Below are positions 1-6,418 of a stretch of DNA of 25,205 nucleotides, piece after piece. Within the stretch, counting starts at the first letter, position 1; each line of letters starts with the position of its first letter. The notes below the pieces were generated by a model, which saw nothing but the letters and a program-made list of their open reading frames with translations, did not search any database and was not told where the DNA came from. Source of the DNA: an uncultured Erysipelotrichaceae bacterium (GTDB taxonomy: Bacteria; Bacillota_I; Bacilli_A; RF39; UBA660); NCBI GenBank assembly GCA_902783435.1, contig CACZQV010000022.1, positions 1 to 25,205 on the forward strand, given 5' to 3'. The position numbers and the translations under genes are program-made.

Positions 1-657
1 CTTGTTCAACTTGAAAGTGATTTTAAATATTTAAAAGATTGGGATGGAGTTAGAAGTGATGTTAGACTTGAATTATTTGAAGATGATAAGTATATAGATT
101 TTGAAGAAGGAGAAGTTCAATTAACTAATTATGGTATTAGTGGTATATGTACTTTTAATTTAAGTCATTATGTTACTCGTGGTATTAAGAATCATAAATA
201 TACTATGAGTATTAACTTTGTACCTTTTATTGAGACTTTAATTACTCCATGGATGGATAATTATGCTAAGAAAAATAGTGATAAGAATATTTCTAAATTA
301 TTAGAAGGATTTTTAAATACTAAGTTAATTGATATTATATTAAAAGTTAGTAATATAGATAAGAATTCTTATTATAGTGATTTAGATAATTCTGAGAAAT
401 TAGTTTTATGTAAGAATTTACGAGGTTTAAAAATAAATATTACTGGTAGTAAGGGATTTGATTCATCACAAATATGTAGTGGGGGATTAAAACTTACTGA
501 GATTGATCCTAATACTTTTGAATGTAATAAGATTAAAGGGTTATATGTTACTGGTGAATTATTAGATATGAATGGTAATTGTGGTGGGTATAACTTAACT
601 ACTTGTTTTATAAGTGGTATTATCTCAGGTCGTTCTATAGGTGATAAGTATGATTAG
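1..657 (+). CDS. BaiN/HI0933-like FAD-dependent oxidoreductase, 5' end outside window
   Basis: The frame is open from base 1 with no start in context, so the gene begins upstream; 218 C-terminal residues are visible. An internal ATG at 205 is not the start, because the frame continues before it. The C-terminus holds GLYVTGELLDMNGNCGGYNL, followed by a small-residue helix. This is the typical C-terminal FAD-contacting segment of the HI0933/BaiN flavoprotein family (aminoacetone-oxidase-like), whose members are about 400 residues. The N-terminal Rossmann GxGxxG motif would lie outside the window. The substrate cannot be told from sequence. The gene overlaps the next one by 8 bases, so the two flavoproteins are probably translated together. 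The family call is firm; the function is open. Confidence 0.85.
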   Translation, partial: LVQLESDFKYLKDWDGVRSDVRLELFEDDKYIDFEEGEVQLTNYGISGICTFNLSHYVTRGIKNHKYTMSINFVPFIETLITPWMDNYAKKNSDKNISKLLEGFLNTKLIDIILKVSNIDKNSYYSDLDNSEKLVLCKNLRGLKINITGSKGFDSSQICSGGLKLTEIDPNTFECNKIKGLYVTGELLDMNGNCGGYNLTTCFISGIISGRSIGDKYD

Positions 658-2215
658 AGTAAGACAAGTAAAAGTATTAATAGAAGAAGATAATTTACTA
701 GAAAAGATTAGTAAGAAACTTAGAATAAATGTTTCTGAAATAGTTAATTATAAAATAGTAAAGAAAAGTATTGATGCGAGAGATAAAAATAATATTTATT
801 ATGTTTATGAAGTTGATTTAGAATTAGTTAATCAAAAGAAAGTAAAAATAGGTGGAGATGTATTAATTACTCCTAAGGAAGAATATAGTTATAGTATTAC
901 TGGAGAAGAAAAATTAAATAATAGAATAGTTATAGTAGGTGCAGGTCCAGCTGGTTTAATGTGTGCTTATATGCTTAGTGAAGCAGGATACAATCCATTA
1001 ATTATTGAACAAGGAGAAAAGATAGAAGATAGAGTTAAAACTGTAGATGAATTCTTTTCTACTAATAAATTAAATACTTTAAGTAATATTCAATTTGGTG
1101 AAGGTGGAGCAGGTACTTTTTCTGATGGTAAGTTAAATACTTTAGTTAAAGATAAAAGATTTATTGGTAAAAAGGTATTTGAAATATTTGTAGAGAATGG
1201 GGCACCAGATGAGATAATGTATTTGAATAAACCTCATATTGGTACTGATGTATTAAGAAAAGTTATAGTTAATATTAGAAAGAAAATTATTAGTATGGGT
1301 GGAGAGATTAGATATAATACTAAACTTACTGATATTAATATAGATAATAATAAAATTAATAGTATTGTAGTTAATTCTAATGAAGAAATTTTATGTGATG
1401 TATTAGTTTTAGCTATAGGTCATTCTTCTCGTGATACATTTAAATTATTATATGATAAAGGAATACTTATGAAGAATAAGAATTTTGCGGTAGGTCTTCG
1501 TATTATTCATCCTCAAGATATGATTAATAAGAATCAATATGGAGATAAGTATAAATTACTTCCTCCAGCTGATTATAAATTAACTTATACATCTAAGAGT
1601 GGACGTGGAGTATATTCATTTTGTATGTGTCCTGGAGGATATGTAGTTAATGCATCAAGTGAAGATGGTTGTCTAGCTGTTAATGGTATGAGTAATTATA
1701 AACGTGATGGAGAGAATGCGAATAGTGCATTAGTAGTAACAGTTTCTTCTAAAGATTTTGGAGATGGAGTACTTGATGGTGTAGAATTCCAAAGAAAGTT
1801 AGAAGAGGCTGCTTATTCTATAGGAAATGGATTTATTCCTATACAATTATATGGTGATTATAAAAATAATAAGATTAGTACTAGTGTTGGTTCTATTACT
1901 CCTAGTGTTATGGGTAAATATAGTTTTGGTAATTTAAATGATATTTTTAGTGAAGATATTAATACTTCTTTAAAAGAAGGTATAGAGGATTTTTCTACTA
2001 AGATTAAAAATTATAATAGAGAAGACGCAATACTTCTTGGAGTAGAATCACGTACTAGTTCTCCTGTTATTATAGAAAGAAATGAAGAGTTTGTTTCTTC
2101 AGTATCAGGTATATATCCATGTGGTGAAGGAGCTGGGTATGCAGGTGGTATTACAACTGCTTCTATTGATGGAATTAAAGTGTTTGAAAGTATTATAAGT
2201 AGGTATAGAAATTGA
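650..2215 (+). CDS. FAD-dependent oxidoreductase, COG2509-like
   Basis: The protein has 521 residues. I chose ATG 650 because AGGTGAT at 639-645 lies just before it; a GTG at 641 sits inside that ribosome binding site. An N-terminal region of about 90 residues precedes the FAD Rossmann motif IVIVGAGPAGLMCAYML and the acidic strand end LIIEQG. The middle has FGEGGAGTFSDGKLNT, and the C-terminus has the second FAD contact GIYPCGEGAGYAGGITTASIDG. This order and length match the uncharacterised FAD-dependent dehydrogenases of COG2509. The protein has no signal peptide and is probably cytosolic. It overlaps the preceding flavoprotein gene. It ends with TGA, one of only two genes here to do so, and that TGA lies inside the -35 box of the next promoter. 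The physiological substrate is unknown. Confidence 0.88.
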   Translation: MIRVRQVKVLIEEDNLLEKISKKLRINVSEIVNYKIVKKSIDARDKNNIYYVYEVDLELVNQKKVKIGGDVLITPKEEYSYSITGEEKLNNRIVIVGAGPAGLMCAYMLSEAGYNPLIIEQGEKIEDRVKTVDEFFSTNKLNTLSNIQFGEGGAGTFSDGKLNTLVKDKRFIGKKVFEIFVENGAPDEIMYLNKPHIGTDVLRKVIVNIRKKIISMGGEIRYNTKLTDINIDNNKINSIVVNSNEEILCDVLVLAIGHSSRDTFKLLYDKGILMKNKNFAVGLRIIHPQDMINKNQYGDKYKLLPPADYKLTYTSKSGRGVYSFCMCPGGYVVNASSEDGCLAVNGMSNYKRDGENANSALVVTVSSKDFGDGVLDGVEFQRKLEEAAYSIGNGFIPIQLYGDYKNNKISTSVGSITPSVMGKYSFGNLNDIFSEDINTSLKEGIEDFSTKIKNYNREDAILLGVESRTSSPVIIERNEEFVSSVSGIYPCGEGAGYAGGITTASIDGIKVFESIISRYRN

Positions 2216-2240
2216 CAAAAAGCTACATTTGTAGTATAAT
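2212..2240 (+). promoter_or_regulatory. Consensus sigma-A promoter
   Basis: TTGACA at 2212-2217 and TATAAT at 2235-2240 are separated by exactly 17 bases, a perfect vegetative consensus. The -35 box overlaps the TGA stop of the preceding flavoprotein gene. Transcription should start near 2246-2248. The strength of the match suggests high output for the short RNA that follows. Confidence 0.9.
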
Positions 2241-2246
2241 ATGCAA

Positions 2247-2340
2247 TTAGTGAGGGGATATAAGCAATAGTGTGAGCTATTCCGGGTAGCAATACCTACA
2301 CGTTTTTACGGAGTCACAAATTATTGTTTGTGACTTTTTT
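2247..2340 (+). ncRNA. Unclassified structured leader or small RNA
   Basis: A transcript from the consensus promoter would be about 94 nt, ending at the T-tract near 2340. Three hairpins are visible by eye: AATAG/CTATT (2266-2270 with 2277-2281); GGTA-GCAA-TACC, closed by a GNRA-type loop (2285-2296); and the terminator (2313-2334). GTGT (2270-2273) can also pair with ACAC (2298-2301) around the second hairpin. TGTGA (2271-2275) could pair with TCACA in the terminator's left arm, which would compete with termination. The RNA lies 25 bases before the transglutaminase-like gene, and no other promoter for that gene is evident. It is either a terminating regulatory leader or a separate small RNA. 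It matches no riboswitch, T-box or SRP RNA that I can recall. Confidence 0.55.
2313..2340 (+). terminator. Intrinsic terminator before the transglutaminase-like gene
   Basis: GTCACAAA (2313-2320) pairs perfectly with TTTGTGAC (2327-2334) around a 6-base loop, followed by six T (2335-2340). Because it lies between a strong promoter and the next gene, it may act as a conditional attenuator. Confidence 0.88.
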
Positions 2341-2365
2341 GTTACAAATAAAAGGGGAAATTATT

Positions 2366-3370
2366 ATGGACAGATTTGAAAAAGGTATTATTAAAAATAT
2401 TAAGAGTAAAACTAAAGGATTACCTGGTCATGGGGATATGTATAAAATTTCCTACGATATGTTTTATTCTTTTAATCCTGGTGAATTACTTGGTGTTGAA
2501 GATATTACTATATATGATGAAGATAGTATTATTGATTTAAGTAAACAGTCTTTAATATATAGAATTATGAACTTAATTAATAATTGTAAGTCTATTAAAC
2601 AACTTAATCTAAATTTATCTAATGCAACATTATATGAGTATATTGAAGCAATTAATCGTATTCAATTAAGAAGTGATTTAAAAATTGATTTTTATAGAAC
2701 TATCAATAGAAATCCTCTATATAAAGGTGAAGTTAAATCTAATTTAGATAAATGTAAGGGTAGATTACATATTTATCCAGAAGATCTTATTATGGAGTCT
2801 GATGTAGTACTAAGAAAGTTAAATTCTATTGTAGATGATGAAGTATTATATGAGACTGATAAATTAAAAGATGTAGTTAGAAATGTAATGGATTATTTAG
2901 GTTCTAAATATGATACTTTAAAGATGCATCCTTTAGTTAAAACGGCGTTAGTATATAATTATGTTACTAATAGTATTAGATTTCCTAATAATCCTACTGA
3001 ATCTAATGGTTGTGGTGGGGCTATTGTAATAAATTCTGAACACTCTAGAGCATATCCTACTTTTATTAATAAAGAAGGGGTATGTGAAGGACAAGCTAGA
3101 CTTACTAAAGCATTACTTAATAATTATGATATGAATATTGAAACTGTTGTTTTAAATGGACATAGTGGTTCAATTGGACATGCTTGGATAGGCGTTATTA
3201 ATAAAGATGTTTTATATCAAGTTTGTTTAACAGGAAGAAAATTATATACTAGAAACGGATATATTCTTAATGATAATCAATTATATCCTACATGTTTTCC
3301 TATGAGGTATTTAGATGAAAATATGTCTCAAAAAATAAAAGAAGAAGTAAAATTATATAGAAGAAGATAG
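2366..3370 (+). CDS. Transglutaminase-like domain protein
   Basis: The protein has 334 residues. ATG 2366 is chosen because AAAGGGG (2351-2357) precedes it; upstream in-frame codons fall inside the terminator. The C-terminal third has a transglutaminase-like (papain-fold) signature: GVCEGQARLTKALL with the candidate nucleophile Cys240, then GHAWIGV with His272. Where family members usually have VDPT with the catalytic Asp, this protein reads YQVCLTG (Cys287), so the standard third residue is missing or replaced. The N-terminal 200 residues are of no recognised family. No signal peptide or membrane segment is evident, so a cytosolic location is inferred. Members of the fold include proteases and crosslinking enzymes as well as inactive relatives. 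The upstream terminated RNA may control it, and a terminator overlaps its end. Confidence 0.75.
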   Translation: MDRFEKGIIKNIKSKTKGLPGHGDMYKISYDMFYSFNPGELLGVEDITIYDEDSIIDLSKQSLIYRIMNLINNCKSIKQLNLNLSNATLYEYIEAINRIQLRSDLKIDFYRTINRNPLYKGEVKSNLDKCKGRLHIYPEDLIMESDVVLRKLNSIVDDEVLYETDKLKDVVRNVMDYLGSKYDTLKMHPLVKTALVYNYVTNSIRFPNNPTESNGCGGAIVINSEHSRAYPTFINKEGVCEGQARLTKALLNNYDMNIETVVLNGHSGSIGHAWIGVINKDVLYQVCLTGRKLYTRNGYILNDNQLYPTCFPMRYLDENMSQKIKEEVKLYRRR

Positions 3371-3388
3371 TATTTCTTCTTTTTTTTT
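3359..3388 (+). terminator. Intrinsic terminator overlapping a stop codon
   Basis: AGAAGAA (3359-3365) pairs with TTCTTCT (3374-3380), followed by eight T (3381-3388). The TAG stop (3368-3370) lies in the loop, so the hairpin is partly made from coding sequence. An alternative register pairs 3361-3367 with 3375-3381. Confidence 0.8.
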
Positions 3389-3396
3389 GGTATAAT
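3388..3396 (+). promoter_or_regulatory. Extended -10 promoter (TGGTATAAT)
   Basis: TATAAT (3391-3396) with an upstream TG forms an extended -10 box directly after the T-tract of the previous terminator. No good -35 box is seen at 17 bases. The next ribosome binding site starts only 5 bases downstream, so the mRNA would begin at or next to it. Confidence 0.6.
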
Positions 3397-3411
3397 TAGT
3401 TAGGTGATTTT

Positions 3412-4077
3412 ATGTATTATATATTTTTATTAGTAACATTAGTAATTACTCTAAGTTCACAGGCTTATATTAAAAGTGTTTATAATAAAACTAGAAAAAT
3501 AAAGGCTAATAGTGGTATGACTGGAGAAGAAGTAGCACTTAGAATATTAGATGTTAATGGACTTAATAATGTTAAAGTTGTTGAAATTGATGGAGAATTA
3601 AGTGATCACTATGATCCTAAAAATAAGGTTGTTAGATTATCTAGTGATGTTTTTAAAAATAATTCTATTGCAGCTATTTCAGTTGCTGCTCATGAATGTG
3701 GACATGCTATTCAAGATAAGAATAATTATTTCTTTTTAAGATTTAGAAGTTTAATATTTCCATTAGTTAGTTTTGCATCACGTATTGGTTATGTAATTAT
3801 TATAATCAGTATATTTGCACAATTAATTGAATTATTATGGGTAGGTATTTTATTTGAATGTATTATTTTATTATTTCAATTAATTACATTACCAGTTGAA
3901 TTTAATGCTTCAAGTAGAGCTTTAAGACAAATTCAGGATTTAGGTATAGTATCAGTAGAAGAAAATAAAAATTGTCGTAAAATGTTAAAGGCAGCAGCAC
4001 TTACTTATGTTGCTTCTGTTGCAACAGCAATAATAGAAATATTAAGACTTGTATTGATCGCAAGAGGAAGAGATTAG
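3412..4077 (+). CDS. YugP-like membrane zinc metallopeptidase
   Basis: The protein has 221 residues and starts at ATG 3412 behind AGGTGAT (3402-3408). An N-terminal membrane helix (residues 2-18) precedes a soluble stretch with SDHYDPKNKVVRLSS. The zinc motif HECGH follows at 94-98 (HExxH). Two hydrophobic helices (about 113-160) lead to PVEFNASSRA, where Glu163 fits the third zinc ligand, and a last hydrophobic helix lies near 194-217. The order and length match the neutral zinc metallopeptidase family of Bacillus YugP. A role in membrane protein turnover is inferred from related integral membrane proteases; no substrate is known to me. The gene lies 13 bases before the MYG1-family gene and probably shares its mRNA. 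Confidence 0.9.
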   Translation: MYYIFLLVTLVITLSSQAYIKSVYNKTRKIKANSGMTGEEVALRILDVNGLNNVKVVEIDGELSDHYDPKNKVVRLSSDVFKNNSIAAISVAAHECGHAIQDKNNYFFLRFRSLIFPLVSFASRIGYVIIIISIFAQLIELLWVGILFECIILLFQLITLPVEFNASSRALRQIQDLGIVSVEENKNCRKMLKAAALTYVASVATAIIEILRLVLIARGRD

Positions 4078-4090
4078 AAAGAGTGATTAA

Positions 4091-4990
4091 ATGGTTAAAA
4101 TAGTATTTAGTAAAGAAGAAGCTAATTGTATTACACATAGTGGTACAATGCATGCAGATGAAGTTTTCGCAACTGCATTTCTTGAATTATATAAAGGAGA
4201 TGTATCTGTTTTTAGAACTACTATAGTTGGAGAAGTAGATGATAGTGTACTTGTTTATGATATTGGTAGAGGTAAGTATGATCATCATCAATTAGATGCA
4301 GAAAAGAGAGAAAATGGAATTACTTATAGTTCTTTTGGATTACTTTGGAGAGAATTTGGTAAATCTTTTTTAGAAAAAAATGATTTTTCTAATATAGATG
4401 ATTTATGGAGTGAAATAGATAAGGATTTAGTCGAAGGAATAGATGCTGATGATAATGGTTTCTTTCCTAAAATTGAAGCTAATTATAGAGTTAAAACACT
4501 TCCTAATGTTATAAAGTTATTTAATCCTAGTTTTGATTCAGGAGAAGATGAATCTACTCAGTTTTTAAAAGCAGTAGATCTTGCTAAGACAATAATAGAA
4601 GAAGAAATATACTATGTTAATGGTAAAGTAATTGCTTCTCATAGAATAGATGAAATAATTGAAGAGTCTGATCCTAATAGTAAGTATTTAATATTAGATG
4701 AATTTTTACCATATGAGGAAGCTATATTAAATAATCCTAATACAGGTAATTTATTATTTGTAGCTTTTCCTTCAAATAGAGGAGGATATGCTATTAAGAC
4801 ACTTCCTAAAAGTTTAGATGATAAGACTGCTAGAATGCCTTTTCCAGAAGAATGGGCTGGTCTTCAAGATAAAGAATTAGAAAGTGTTTCTAAAATACCG
4901 GGATTAAGATTTTGTCATACTGCGAGATTTATAGTTAGTTGTAATACTATAGAATGTGTATATCAAGTATTAGATTTATTATGTAAATAA
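4091..4990 (+). CDS. MYG1/UPF0160-family metal-dependent hydrolase
   Basis: The protein has 299 residues and starts at ATG 4091 behind AGAGTGAT. It has the family's metal-binding motifs: THSGTMHADE near residues 15-24 and YDIGRGKYDHHQ near 56-67, which resemble the Asp/His clusters of DHH-type phosphoesterases. The tail has GLRFCHTARFI, also typical of the family. Eukaryotic MYG1 is described as a 3'-5' RNA exonuclease; the bacterial role is not settled, so nuclease activity here is inference. The length is normal for bacterial members. The gene is close behind the YugP-like gene and is followed by an AT-rich intergenic region with repeats. Confidence 0.88.
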   Translation: MVKIVFSKEEANCITHSGTMHADEVFATAFLELYKGDVSVFRTTIVGEVDDSVLVYDIGRGKYDHHQLDAEKRENGITYSSFGLLWREFGKSFLEKNDFSNIDDLWSEIDKDLVEGIDADDNGFFPKIEANYRVKTLPNVIKLFNPSFDSGEDESTQFLKAVDLAKTIIEEEIYYVNGKVIASHRIDEIIEESDPNSKYLILDEFLPYEEAILNNPNTGNLLFVAFPSNRGGYAIKTLPKSLDDKTARMPFPEEWAGLQDKELESVSKIPGLRFCHTARFIVSCNTIECVYQVLDLLCK

Positions 4991-4995
4991 ATGTA

Positions 4996-5058
4996 AAAAT
5001 TATATTAATTATAAAATATCTATTTTTAAATTTTAAAAGTAGATATAAAATTATATTA
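4996..5058 (+). repeat. Direct repeat flanking a 12-bp inverted repeat
   Basis: AAAATTATATTA occurs at 4996-5007 and 5047-5058. Between the copies, 5016-5027 pairs with 5035-5046 (one G-T pair, 7-base loop). No T-tract follows the hairpin, so it is not a typical terminator. It may be a protein-binding site or chance AT-rich structure. Confidence 0.5.
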
Positions 5059-5075
5059 GTTATTGAGGTGTGTTT

Positions 5076-5654
5076 ATGTATCAAATTAATAGAAGACGTG
5101 AAATAATTAAAAATACTATTTATATATTTTTTATATTACTTTTAGCGGTTGTTTCTACTTATTATATTTATAATAAGTTTCAAGGTGCTAGAAATATAGA
5201 TTTTAATTCAGAATCTTTAGATGTTACTTATCATGAAAAAACAGGTGATAAATTAACTTTAAATAAAGTTATTCCAGTTACTGATTCTGTAGGATTAAGT
5301 TCTAAAGCATATTTAATATCTATAAAGAATAATTTGACTGAGAAAGTTAATTATAAGTTGAAAATAGTAGATGATTTAGAACAAATAAAAGAAGATCAAT
5401 GTGAAGGTAATTTAATTACTAAAGATAATATTCGTATATCTATTAAAGAAAATAGAAAGAATAATAAGATATATACTTTAAGTGAATTAGAAGATGGATT
5501 ATTATTAGATGATGAAATAGGTGCATTAGAAAAGAAGAATTTAGCTATTCGTATATGGATTAATCAAGATAGTGCTTTACCAATGAATGCAAAGATGCAT
5601 TATCATGGAATTATGCAAATAGTTGAAGATGATAAAGTGGCAGTTATTCAGTAG
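5076..5654 (+). CDS. Membrane-anchored extracellular protein, TasA/camelysin-like
   Basis: The protein has 192 residues. ATG 5076 follows AGGTG (5066-5070); the GTG at 5070 is part of that site. A basic start (INRRREIIK) leads into one hydrophobic helix (about residues 12-32), so it should be anchored with the rest outside. The outer part is beta-rich and carries a pattern common in TasA/camelysin-like proteins of Firmicutes: a strand pair, then SKAYLISIKNNLTEKVNYKLKI, and later KKNLAIRIWINQDS. Similarity is by pattern only, so the family call is tentative. The gene ends 7 bases before yceD, with the yceD ribosome binding site overlapping its TAG stop, so it probably heads the yceD-rpmF operon. 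Confidence 0.6.
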   Translation: MYQINRRREIIKNTIYIFFILLLAVVSTYYIYNKFQGARNIDFNSESLDVTYHEKTGDKLTLNKVIPVTDSVGLSSKAYLISIKNNLTEKVNYKLKIVDDLEQIKEDQCEGNLITKDNIRISIKENRKNNKIYTLSELEDGLLLDDEIGALEKKNLAIRIWINQDSALPMNAKMHYHGIMQIVEDDKVAVIQ

Positions 5655-5661
5655 GTGAGTT

Positions 5662-6141
5662 ATGGATATAGATTTAAAATTATTACATACTGGTAATGTA
5701 GATAGTATTGATATTAGTGGTAGTTATAATATTAAAGAAGAGTATTATAAGAATACTGATATTATTAAATTAGAAGAAGTTGTTGTAGATGGTAAAGTAG
5801 TTAGAAAATATAATGATGATGAAGAGTTAGATGATTATATTATTTGTAGTATTAAAGGTAATATGATTATTCCTGATTCTATTAGTTTAGAGGAAGTAGA
5901 ATACCCATATGAGATAGAATATGATGACTTTTTAGGAGAAAACAATAAAAAAAGTGAAAATATACTTGATATTTTTGCGTTTTTGTGGGAAAATATTCTA
6001 CTAGAGGTCCCCTTACAATTTACTAAGGTTAGCGATCTCAGTAAATTTCATGGGGATGGATGGAGATTATTAAGCGAAGAAGAAAAGATTCTTGAAAACA
6101 ATCCATTTAGTGATTTATTAAAAGATATTGAAAAGGAGTGA
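5662..6141 (+). CDS. yceD: YceD, DUF177 protein
   Basis: The protein has 159 residues and starts at ATG 5662; its ribosome binding site AGGTGAG overlaps the previous stop codon. The C-terminal half has the family's characteristic block: [13 protein letters not shown], then [12 protein letters not shown]. YceD-family proteins commonly precede rpmF and have been linked to 23S rRNA or ribosome assembly in some organisms; the role here is inferred. The typical CxxC motif of many homologues is absent, since the only cysteine (CSIKG) lies elsewhere. The gene ends with TGA, 4 bases before rpmF, and carries the rpmF ribosome binding site in its last codons. A stretch at 6001-6056 has unusual codons and can fold into a hairpin. 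Confidence 0.85.
   Translation: MDIDLKLLHTGNVDSIDISGSYNIKEEYYKNTDIIKLEEVVVDGKVVRKYNDDEELDDYIICSIKGNMIIPDSISLEEVEYPYEIEYDDFLGENNKKSENILDIFAFLWENILLEVPLQFTKVSDLSKFHGDGWRLLSEEEKILENNPFSDLLKDIEKE
6008..6056 (+). other. Predicted RNA stem inside yceD, upstream of rpmF
   Basis: AATTTACT (6017-6024) pairs perfectly with AGTAAATT (6040-6047). Outside a 4x4 internal loop, TCCCC (6008-6012) pairs with GGGGA (6052-6056). The apical loop is 15 bases. The region uses codons rare in the rest of the window (GTC CCC, AGC GAT CTC), as if the RNA shape limits codon choice. It ends about 90 bases before the rpmF start. Confidence 0.45.
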
Positions 6142-6145
6142 TAAT

Positions 6146-6352
6146 ATGATGAAGTTAGACATTCAAATGTTTGCTGTACCTTTCCATAAAGTTTCTAAAA
6201 CTAGAAAGAGAATGAGAAGAAGTCATAATGCAATGGAAGTTCCTGGAATGACTAAATGTCCTAAATGTGGTGAAATGATTAAACCACATAGAGTATGTCC
6301 TAAATGTGGAAGTTATAAGGGAAAAGTTGAAATCGTAAAAGAAGCAGAATAG
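6146..6352 (+). CDS. rpmF: Ribosomal protein L32 with an L27-like N-terminal extension
   Basis: The protein has 68 residues from ATG 6146 (ATG 6149 is also possible), behind AAGGAG (6133-6138). From [17 protein letters not shown] onward it is a normal L32, with four zinc-ribbon cysteines at 38, 41, 51 and 54. Bacterial L32 normally starts M-AVPxR/K. Here ten residues, [10 protein letters not shown], come first, and they nearly equal the end of the L27 extension in the same window (KLDIQLFA, cut by Prp after FA). An internal ATG at 6167 would shorten it to MFAVPF but has no ribosome binding site. Processing by Prp is therefore inferred. The gene is last in its operon; a terminator hairpin encloses its stop codon. 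Confidence 0.95.
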   Translation: MMKLDIQMFAVPFHKVSKTRKRMRRSHNAMEVPGMTKCPKCGEMIKPHRVCPKCGSYKGKVEIVKEAE

Positions 6353-6364
6353 TCTGCTTTTTTT
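6342..6364 (+). terminator. Intrinsic terminator enclosing the rpmF stop
   Basis: AAGCAGA (6342-6348) pairs with TCTGCTT (6353-6359) around a 4-base loop that contains the TAG stop (6350-6352). The T-tract runs to 6364. Confidence 0.9.
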
Positions 6365-6368
6365 GTTG

Positions 6369-6397
6369 TTGAAAAAAAGTGCTTTTTTTGATAAAAT
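6369..6397 (+). promoter_or_regulatory. Sigma-A promoter for the surface-protein gene
   Basis: TTGAAA (6369-6374), a 17-base spacer, then TAAAAT (6392-6397). It starts 5 bases after the rpmF terminator T-tract. The spacer holds a short A-tract/T-tract mirror (AAAAAAG-TG-CTTTTTT). Confidence 0.75.
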
Positions 6398-6418
6398 TTT
6401 TGTAGGATAGGTGATATC

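Noticed and set aside
2011..2292. Open frame on the - strand across the end of the second flavoprotein gene
   Set aside because: It is antisense to the conserved C-terminal FAD motif and the promoter, with no ribosome binding site; a shadow of the real gene.
2247..2312. SRP RNA (ffs) or a known riboswitch for the short RNA
   Set aside because: The size is near that of small SRP RNA, but the conserved helix 8 with its GGAAGGAAGCAG core is absent, and no core motif of the common riboswitch classes or T-box could be found by eye.
6128..6145. Earlier TTG start for L32 adding six residues
   Set aside because: The TTG codon lies within the yceD end and its product would include the ribosome binding site AAAGGAG as codons; ATG 6146 has correct spacing.
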